Below, piece after piece: positions 8,306-12,598 of a DNA stretch of 12,598 nucleotides (position 1 is its first letter; the number at the start of each line of letters is the position of its first letter). The translations under genes and the position numbers were made by a program. Below the pieces are notes generated by a model that was given only the letters and a program-made list of their open reading frames with translations, made no database searches and was not told the DNA's origin. The stretch spans positions 1-12,598 of the forward strand of contig CAMNZV010000025.1 in the NCBI GenBank assembly GCA_946575275.1, in the 5' to 3' direction. This DNA comes from an uncultured Clostridium sp. (GTDB lineage Bacteria; Bacillota; Clostridia; Clostridiales; Clostridiaceae).

Positions 8306-9592
8306 ATGTCAGCATTTATTGTTTTAGGAGCTCAATGGGGCGATGAAGGAAAAGGGAAGATGACTGATTATCTTGCAGAATCTGCAGATGTAGTAGTTAG
8401 ATTTCAAGGAGGGAACAATGCAGGTCATACTGTAGAAGTTTTGGATAGACAATATAAACTTCATTTAATACCTTCAGGTATACTTTATGATGATAAAATA
8501 AATGTTATTGGTAATGGTGTAGTTGTAGATCCTAACGCTTTATTTAGTGAAATAGATTATTTACAAAAGGAAGGTGTATCTGTAACACCAAAAAAACTTG
8601 TAATTAGTGATAGAGCTCACGTTATATTACCATATCATAAGTCCTTAGATATTTTAAAGGAAAAGGCAAGAGGAAAGAATGATATTGGAACAACAGGAAA
8701 GGGCATAGGTCCTTGTTATACAGATAAAGCTGAAAGATGTGGTATTAGAATATGTGATTTGCTACATGAAGATGTTTTCGCAGAAAAGTTAAGGGAAAAT
8801 ATAGAAGCAAAAAATGAAATAATAACTAAAGTATTAAATGGTGAAGCTTTAGACTACAATAAAATATTCGAAGAATACAAAGAATTTGCAAATAGAATAA
8901 GACCTTTTGTTAAGGAAACCTCTGTTGTTATTTATGATGCAATTAAGGATAATAAAAGTGTATTATTTGAAGGTGCACAGGGAATGCTATTAGATATAGA
9001 TTATGGTACATATCCATTTGTAACTTCATCTAACACAACAGCAGGTGGAGTATGTAATGGTACTGGAATTGGACCTACATTAATTACAAATGCAGTTGGT
9101 ATTGCAAAGGCATATACAACTAGAGTTGGTAAGGGGCCTTTTCCAACAGAACTTTTAGATGATGTTGGAGAATGGATTAGAGAAAAGGGTCATGAGTATG
9201 GTGTTACTACAGGAAGATCTAGAAGATGTGGTTGGCTTGATTTAGTTATATTAAAAACTACAGTAAGAGTTTCAGGATTAACATCATTGGCAGTTACAAA
9301 AATTGATACATTAGCAGGACTTAATGAAATTAAGGTGTGCGTTGGATATAAATTTAATAATGAGGTTATTGACTATTTCCCAGCAAGTCTTGAGGATTTA
9401 GCTAAATGTGAACCAATTTATGAAGTATTTCAGGGTTGGGATGATTCAGTAGCAGATGCTAGAAGCTACGATGAATTACCAGAAACAGCAAAGAAATATT
9501 TAAATAGAATATCAGAATTTACACAAACTAAGATTTCTTATGTGTCAGTTGGACCTAAGAGAGATCAAACTATGAAGGTTTCAGATATTTAA
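8306..9592 (+). CDS. purA: Adenylosuccinate synthetase
   Basis: This 428-residue cytosolic enzyme joins IMP and aspartate using GTP to make adenylosuccinate, the first committed step from IMP to AMP. Family motifs: the phosphate loop GDEGKGK (12-18) with catalytic D13, GGNNAGHTV (35-43) with catalytic H41, the IMP-contacting [14 protein letters not shown] (128-141), [12 protein letters not shown] (301-312) and the guanine-binding TKID (331-334). The length is typical and all motifs are intact. AAGGAGGA lies seven bases before the ATG. It has its own promoter and is followed after 17 bp by the DUF1858 protein, with a terminator after that gene, so the two are probably cotranscribed. Confidence 0.97.
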   Translation: MSAFIVLGAQWGDEGKGKMTDYLAESADVVVRFQGGNNAGHTVEVLDRQYKLHLIPSGILYDDKINVIGNGVVVDPNALFSEIDYLQKEGVSVTPKKLVISDRAHVILPYHKSLDILKEKARGKNDIGTTGKGIGPCYTDKAERCGIRICDLLHEDVFAEKLRENIEAKNEIITKVLNGEALDYNKIFEEYKEFANRIRPFVKETSVVIYDAIKDNKSVLFEGAQGMLLDIDYGTYPFVTSSNTTAGGVCNGTGIGPTLITNAVGIAKAYTTRVGKGPFPTELLDDVGEWIREKGHEYGVTTGRSRRCGWLDLVILKTTVRVSGLTSLAVTKIDTLAGLNEIKVCVGYKFNNEVIDYFPASLEDLAKCEPIYEVFQGWDDSVADARSYDELPETAKKYLNRISEFTQTKISYVSVGPKRDQTMKVSDI

Positions 9593-9609
9593 TATAGGAG
9601 GTTTTTTAT

Positions 9610-9792
9610 ATGATAACAAAGGATATGACAATTGGTGAAATTATTAGACTTGATAGTAGCAAGGCAGAAGTTTTAATGAGCTTTGGAATGGGATGCGTAG
9701 GTTGTCCATCTGCTCAAGCAGAAACAATAGAAGAGGCTGCTATGGTACATGGAATGAATATTGAAAAATTAATAGAAGCTTTAAACAAATAA
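9610..9792 (+). CDS. DUF1858-type CxxC redox miniprotein
   Basis: This 60-residue protein is of the DUF1858 type (called a hybrid-cluster-protein-associated redox disulfide domain in TIGRFAM). It opens with [17 protein letters not shown], then has the [10 protein letters not shown] stretch in which C29 and C32 form a CxxC pair, and ends with two short helices ([23 protein letters not shown]). The family is common in anaerobes as a stand-alone domain, and the cysteines are presumed redox-active or metal-binding; no reaction is established. A strong ribosome binding site, TAGGAGGT (9595-9602), and a terminator six bases after the stop mark it as a real gene. It is very likely cotranscribed with purA. 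Confidence in the gene and family is high, but the function is unknown. Confidence 0.88.
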   Translation: MITKDMTIGEIIRLDSSKAEVLMSFGMGCVGCPSAQAETIEEAAMVHGMNIEKLIEALNK

Positions 9793-9797
9793 ATAAG

Positions 9798-9822
9798 AAA
9801 ACAGGCTTAGGTCTGTTTTTTT
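9798..9822 (+). terminator. Intrinsic terminator after the purA-DUF1858 unit
   Basis: A nine-pair stem (9798-9806 with 9811-9819, including one G-T pair) has a TTAG loop and a run of seven T at 9816-9822. It ends the purA transcript. The thioesterase starts only 30 bases later, so some read-through may feed that gene. Confidence 0.8.
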
Positions 9823-9851
9823 GTTTATATTTTAGAAAGGAAGTATAGGTT

Positions 9852-10607
9852 ATGCCAAAAAAATTTAGAAAAAAATATGAAGTTAATTATTATGATGTAG
9901 ATTATAAATTACAATGTAAATTATCATCTATAATAAATTATTTTTGTGATATAGGTAATAATCAATCAGAGGAATTAGGAGAGACAATAGAGGCTCTTAC
10001 AGAGAGAAGAATGGCATGGGTATTTTATCAATATGACATTAAGGTAATTGAATATCCTAAGTATAGAGATATATTAACAATAGAAACAGAAGGTATTGGA
10101 TTTAATAAGTTTTATGCTTATAGAAAATACACTATATACAATGAAGAAGGCAAAGAATTAGTTAATGGTCTTGCGATGTTCTTTTTGATTAATATTGATA
10201 AAAGAAGACCTATGAGGGTATCAGATGATCAGATAAAGGCCTATGGTGGAGAAGGATTTGAAAATGTTAAGATAGATATGGGGAAATTTAATTCTCTTTT
10301 GAAAATAGACAATGAGAAGGAATTTAACACAAGATATAGTGATATTGATTCTAATGGTCATGTTAATAATTCTAAGTATTTTGAATGGGCAATGGAATCA
10401 GTACCTATGGATGTAGTTAAAGGGTATGACATTGAAGGTGTAAGAATATTATTTGAAAAGGAAATAACCTATGGAAACAAAATAAGGGCAAAGGCAGAAA
10501 TAAAGGAAGATGGCTCTAGGATTATTACAAGTCATGTAATTGAAAGCTGTGATGGATTAGAATTAACAAAATTAGAATTAACATGGAGCAAAACTACAAA
10601 TAACTAA
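9852..10607 (+). CDS. Acyl-ACP thioesterase (FatA/FatB-like)
   Basis: This 251-residue protein has two consecutive hotdog-fold halves (about 1-130 and 150-251) like plant FatA/FatB but without a transit peptide. It is expected to release free fatty acids from acyl-ACP. The first half has YEVNYYDVDYKLQCKLSSIINYF and RRMAWVFYQYDIKV. The second has RYSDIDSNGHVNNSKYFEW, where D166, N168 and H170 match the D-x-N-x-H catalytic pattern of plant enzymes. E204 lies 34 residues after H170, the spacing of the catalytic glutamate proposed in FatB. AAAGGAAG (9836-9843) gives an eight-base spacing to the ATG. No convincing promoter fits between the preceding terminator and the start, so its transcription may depend on read-through. 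Chain-length preference is unknown. Confidence 0.88.
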   Translation: MPKKFRKKYEVNYYDVDYKLQCKLSSIINYFCDIGNNQSEELGETIEALTERRMAWVFYQYDIKVIEYPKYRDILTIETEGIGFNKFYAYRKYTIYNEEGKELVNGLAMFFLINIDKRRPMRVSDDQIKAYGGEGFENVKIDMGKFNSLLKIDNEKEFNTRYSDIDSNGHVNNSKYFEWAMESVPMDVVKGYDIEGVRILFEKEITYGNKIRAKAEIKEDGSRIITSHVIESCDGLELTKLELTWSKTTNN

Positions 10608-10640
10608 AAAAAAATAGGCATAGCCTATTTTTTTTAGTTA
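10601..10640. terminator. Two-way intrinsic terminator between thioesterase and flavoprotein
   Basis: The core stem AAAAAAAATAGGC (10607-10619) pairs perfectly with 10623-10635 across a three-base ATA loop, and pairing extends outward to 10601/10640 with one bulged A. Each arm supplies a run of eight or nine A or T, so it works for both convergent genes. It overlaps the thioesterase stop codon and ends just before the flavoprotein stop. Confidence 0.9.
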
Positions 10641-10644
10641 AATT

Positions 10645-11880
10645 CTAAAGAATATGTCCAACAGCTATACCTGATGCCCATGCCCAGTTTAAGTTATATC
10701 CACCACAATCCCCATTTACATCTAATATTTCACCGCAAAAGTATAGATTTTTAACTATCTTTGATTCAAGGGTATTATTATTTACAAAGATTGTATCAAC
10801 ACCACCTGAAGTAAGCTGAGCATTATTAAAGCCATTTGTATCAATACAGGTAAATGTCCACTGTTTAAGTTTAGAACATAATAATCTTTTATATTTCCAA
10901 TCTAATTCATAACAAGGAATATGTATATTTGTTATTCCAATATCTTTTAATAAAATGGGAATAAGTTTTTTATTTATTATTCCAATCAATGCAGAGGAAA
11001 TGCTTCTGTGGGAAAACATATCTAAATGGCCATAAATAAAGTTTTCAATTTCTTCAATTGAATAATTATGCATAATATCTATAGAAACTTGAACCTTATT
11101 TTTTTCATTTAAGGCCTTTGCAGCAAGTAGGGAAAGTTGTAATATTGGAGGTCCTGATATGCCATAATCAGTAAATAGTACCTCGCCAAAATCCTTTTTA
11201 ATTAACCTATCATTTATAATTAATGAGGTTGTAGCATTTAGCTTTATACCAGATAATCCTTTAAGATGAGGATAGTCTAATTTAAGCTGAACAATAGCAG
11301 GAAGAGGCTTTATAATATTATGCCCTAATTCTTTAGCTATCTTAAAGCCAGAACCATCAGATCCAGTTTTAGGATAGGATTTACCACCACATGCCAAAAT
11401 AAGCTTATTACATTTGAAAAATTCATGAGAATCATTTGTAGTTTGAATTTTAAAGGCGGTATTCTTAGTTATATTGTTAACCTTACAATTATAATAAATA
11501 GGGATATTTAACTCTTCTACTGTAAGTTTTAAAATATCAACAACTGAGGAGGCTTGCAATGATCTTGGATATAATTTACCATTATCAAGTTCAATTAATG
11601 GAAGTCCTAGTGATAAAAATATGTTTTTAATATAATTAGTATTATATTTATCTAGGCAATATTTATGAAAATCAATATTTTCACTTTGATAGCAACTATA
11701 GGGTGGTAAAATATTAGAATTAGAAATGTTACATCTGCCATTGCCAGTTGTTAAAATTTTATTGCCTAAACGGTTTGTTCCTTCAAGTATAGCAATATCC
11801 TTATTTAAACTTTTAGCTGTAATTGCAGCAAGTAAACCAGAGGCACCAGCACCAATAATAATATTTTCATGAAAAATCAT
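10645..11880 (-). CDS. HI0933/BaiN-like FAD-dependent oxidoreductase
   Basis: This 411-residue flavoprotein belongs to the HI0933/YhiN family, variously annotated as aminoacetone oxidase family or BaiN-like. The N-terminal dinucleotide fold has IIIGAGASGLLAA (7-19; G10-x-G12-x2-G15) with an acidic residue at E33 for the adenine ribose. The family motif TTGNGRCNISN (44-54) follows. Further hallmarks are ILACGGKSYPKTGSDGSG (161-178), TDYGISGPPILQLS, QLTSGGV (355-361) and the C-terminal FAD motif FCGEILDVNGDCGGYNLNWAWASG (381-404). I start at the ATG at 11880 because AAGGAGA (11887-11893) precedes it; the open frame continues upstream through an AT-rich stretch containing the promoter. The true substrate is unknown; the bile-acid role of BaiN should not be assumed. 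Confidence 0.9.
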   Translation of the reverse strand: MIFHENIIIGAGASGLLAAITAKSLNKDIAILEGTNRLGNKILTTGNGRCNISNSNILPPYSCYQSENIDFHKYCLDKYNTNYIKNIFLSLGLPLIELDNGKLYPRSLQASSVVDILKLTVEELNIPIYYNCKVNNITKNTAFKIQTTNDSHEFFKCNKLILACGGKSYPKTGSDGSGFKIAKELGHNIIKPLPAIVQLKLDYPHLKGLSGIKLNATTSLIINDRLIKKDFGEVLFTDYGISGPPILQLSLLAAKALNEKNKVQVSIDIMHNYSIEEIENFIYGHLDMFSHRSISSALIGIINKKLIPILLKDIGITNIHIPCYELDWKYKRLLCSKLKQWTFTCIDTNGFNNAQLTSGGVDTIFVNNNTLESKIVKNLYFCGEILDVNGDCGGYNLNWAWASGIAVGHIL

Positions 11881-11929
11881 AATATATCTCCTTAAAATTT
11901 TTATTATAATTTTATCATATTTGGGAATT

Positions 11930-11958
11930 ATAATATAGTAATAGTTTTTTAGTGTAAA
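11930..11958 (-). promoter_or_regulatory. Promoter of the BaiN-like flavoprotein
   Basis: On the minus strand TTTACA (11953-11958) and TATTAT (11930-11935) are separated by 17 bases. The start would be near 11923, giving a leader of about 40 bases with AAGGAGA at its end. This supports the ATG at 11880 over any longer reading frame, because the longer frame would translate through the promoter. Confidence 0.65.
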
Positions 11959-12034
11959 AACAATAATAAGAAACATTAAATTTGATTAAAAATAATAAAA
12001 AATATAAAAATAAAACAAAATTTTAAAAAAAATG

Positions 12035-12063
12035 TTGACACATTTTATTAATTTAGGTATTAT
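12035..12063 (+). promoter_or_regulatory. Strong promoter of the tRNA array
   Basis: A consensus -35 TTGACA (12035-12040) and a near-consensus -10 TATTAT (12058-12063) are 17 bases apart, preceded by an A/T-rich tract at 11980-12034 that could act as an UP element. Transcription should begin near 12070, about 34 bases before the first tRNA. This is the best promoter match in the window, as expected for stable RNA. Confidence 0.88.
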
Positions 12064-12103
12064 AGTCTATGTGGTCAGGACAAGAAAAATAAAAATTATA
12101 TAA

Positions 12104-12178
12104 GGCTCCTTGGTCAAGCGGTTAAGACACCACCCTTTCACGGTGGTATCAGGGGTTCGATTCCCCTAGGAGTCACCA
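12104..12178 (+). tRNA. tRNA-Glu (anticodon TTC), first copy
   Basis: A full cloverleaf of 75 bases: acceptor GGCTCCT pairs with AGGAGTC, the anticodon stem CCACC/GGTGG encloses the loop CTTTCAC with anticodon TTC, the T-arm contains GGTTCGATTCC, and CCA is encoded (12176-12178). It is the first gene of the array. The copy at 12460-12534 is identical. Confidence 0.97.
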
Positions 12179-12188
12179 TTTTTACTTT

Positions 12189-12264
12189 GGGCGCATAGCT
12201 CAGCTGGGAGAGCATCTGCCTTACAAGCAGAGGGTCACAGGTTCGAGCCCTGTTGTGCCCACCA
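12189..12264 (+). tRNA. tRNA-Val (anticodon TAC), first copy
   Basis: A 76-base cloverleaf: acceptor GGGCGCA pairs with TGTGCCC (one G-T pair), the anticodon stem TCTGC/GCAGA encloses CTTACAA with anticodon TAC, and CCA is encoded at the end. It lies 10 bases after tRNA-Glu, so the two are processed from one transcript. Confidence 0.97.
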
Positions 12265-12272
12265 AAGTATAC

Positions 12273-12349
12273 GGCTCAGTAGCTCAGTTGGTTAGAGTGC
12301 CAGCCTGTCACGCTGGAAGTCGAGGGTTCGAGCCCCTTCTGAGTCGCCA
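12273..12349 (+). tRNA. tRNA-Asp (anticodon GTC)
   Basis: A 77-base cloverleaf: acceptor GGCTCAG pairs with CTGAGTC, the anticodon stem CCAGC/GCTGG encloses CTGTCAC with anticodon GTC, the discriminator base is G as expected for Asp, and CCA is encoded. A run of eight T follows at 12350-12357. Confidence 0.97.
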
Positions 12350-12370
12350 TTTTTTTTGTTTAGTATTTAT

Positions 12371-12445
12371 GCTGGCATGGCTCAACGGTAGAGCAGCTGA
12401 CTTGTAATCAGCAGGTTGTAGGTTCGATTCCTATTGCCAGCTCCA
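12371..12445 (+). tRNA. tRNA-Thr (anticodon TGT)
   Basis: A 75-base cloverleaf: acceptor GCTGGCA pairs with TGCCAGC, the anticodon stem GCTGA/TCAGC encloses CTTGTAA with anticodon TGT, the discriminator base is T, and CCA is encoded. It is the last gene of the first Glu-Val-Asp-Thr unit. Confidence 0.97.
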
Positions 12446-12459
12446 CTAAAATTATATAA

Positions 12460-12534
12460 GGCTCCTTGGTCAAGCGGTTAAGACACCACCCTTTCACGGT
12501 GGTATCAGGGGTTCGATTCCCCTAGGAGTCACCA
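12460..12534 (+). tRNA. tRNA-Glu (anticodon TTC), second copy
   Basis: This is identical base for base to the tRNA-Glu at 12104-12178, including the flanking bases on both sides. It begins the second unit of the array, 14 bases after tRNA-Thr, with no new promoter visible in that gap. Confidence 0.97.
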
Positions 12535-12544
12535 TTTTTACTTT

Positions 12545-12598
12545 GGGCGCATAGCTCAGCTGGGAGAGCATCTGCCTTACAAGCAGAGGGTCACAGGT
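12545..12598 (+). tRNA. tRNA-Val (anticodon TAC), second copy, cut by window end
   Basis: The first 54 bases are identical to the tRNA-Val at 12189-12242, including acceptor GGGCGCA, the D-arm and the anticodon loop CTTACAA. The T-arm and the 3' acceptor strand lie beyond the window. Confidence 0.93.

Larger units (their letters stand above)
12092..12598 (+). repeat. Tandem duplication in the tRNA array (356-bp period)
   Basis: Bases 12092-12242 and 12448-12598 are identical over 151 positions, offset by 356 bases. The repeat covers 12 bases of leader, tRNA-Glu, the 10-base spacer and the start of tRNA-Val; the second copy runs into the window end, so the true repeat is probably longer. The unit is Glu-Val-Asp-Thr. 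Identity of non-tRNA spacer bases points to recent duplication or ongoing gene conversion. Confidence 0.9.

Noticed and set aside
8049-8327. Plus-strand open frame of 92 codons across the malic enzyme start and into purA
   Set aside because: It overlaps the conserved malic enzyme N-terminus antisense, crosses both promoters and the purA ribosome binding site, and its protein looks like random AT-rich translation.
11881-11976. 32-residue N-terminal extension of the flavoprotein
   Set aside because: The extension covers the predicted promoter and the AAGGAGA ribosome binding site, its residues are AT-codon noise, and the family starts a few residues before the GAGASG motif.
1-12598. Undescribed defence, mobile or secretion system
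   Set aside because: Every sizeable gene falls in a known family with intact motifs, there are no integrases, transposases, phage genes, direct-repeat arrays other than the tRNAs, or compositional breaks, and the gene order resembles a normal clostridial chromosome.

Overview
The window looks like a chromosomal segment of a spore-forming, AT-rich anaerobic Firmicute, most likely Clostridium sensu stricto. The reasons are roughly 30% G+C by eye, AGA-dominated arginine codons, strong AGGAGG-type ribosome binding sites, occasional TTG starts, a LonC-type protease known from endospore formers, and tRNA genes with encoded CCA. I did not recognise a particular species.

Layout. Bases 95-6910 are a tightly packed plus-strand run, probably one operon: a MazG-like small protein, the c-di-AMP phosphodiesterase GdpP, ribosomal protein bL9 (rplI), the Lon-family protease LonC, replicative helicase DnaB and pyrroline-5-carboxylate reductase ProC. 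Gaps are 1-23 bp. The run ends at a strong two-way hairpin terminator shared with a convergent minus-strand malic enzyme gene (6985-8154). A 151-bp divergent promoter region separates malic enzyme from purA (8306-9592). purA is followed by a 60-residue CxxC protein of the DUF1858 type and a terminator, then by an acyl-ACP thioesterase (9852-10607). A second two-way terminator lies between the thioesterase and a convergent HI0933/BaiN-like flavoprotein (10645-11880, minus). The last 560 bases hold a canonical promoter and a tRNA array, Glu-Val-Asp-Thr-Glu-Val, in which the Glu-Val part is an exact repeat at a 356-bp offset and the final Val gene is cut by the window edge.

How the genes fit together. 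The left operon joins core information processing (bL9, DnaB) with nucleotide-second-messenger turnover (GdpP, perhaps the MazG-like protein), a spore-associated protease and proline synthesis. rplI and dnaB next to a GdpP-type gene is a familiar Firmicutes arrangement. The right half is metabolic: malate/pyruvate interconversion, committed AMP synthesis, a small putative redox protein, release of fatty acids from ACP and a flavin oxidoreductase, followed by translation capacity in the tRNA array.

I saw no phage, transposon, CRISPR, toxin-antitoxin or defence genes. All genes that lie wholly inside the window look intact, and I did not find a convincing undescribed system. The points most worth a second look are the tandem tRNA duplication, the MazG-like/GdpP pairing, the sporulation-type Lon protease in a housekeeping operon, and the CxxC miniprotein behind purA.
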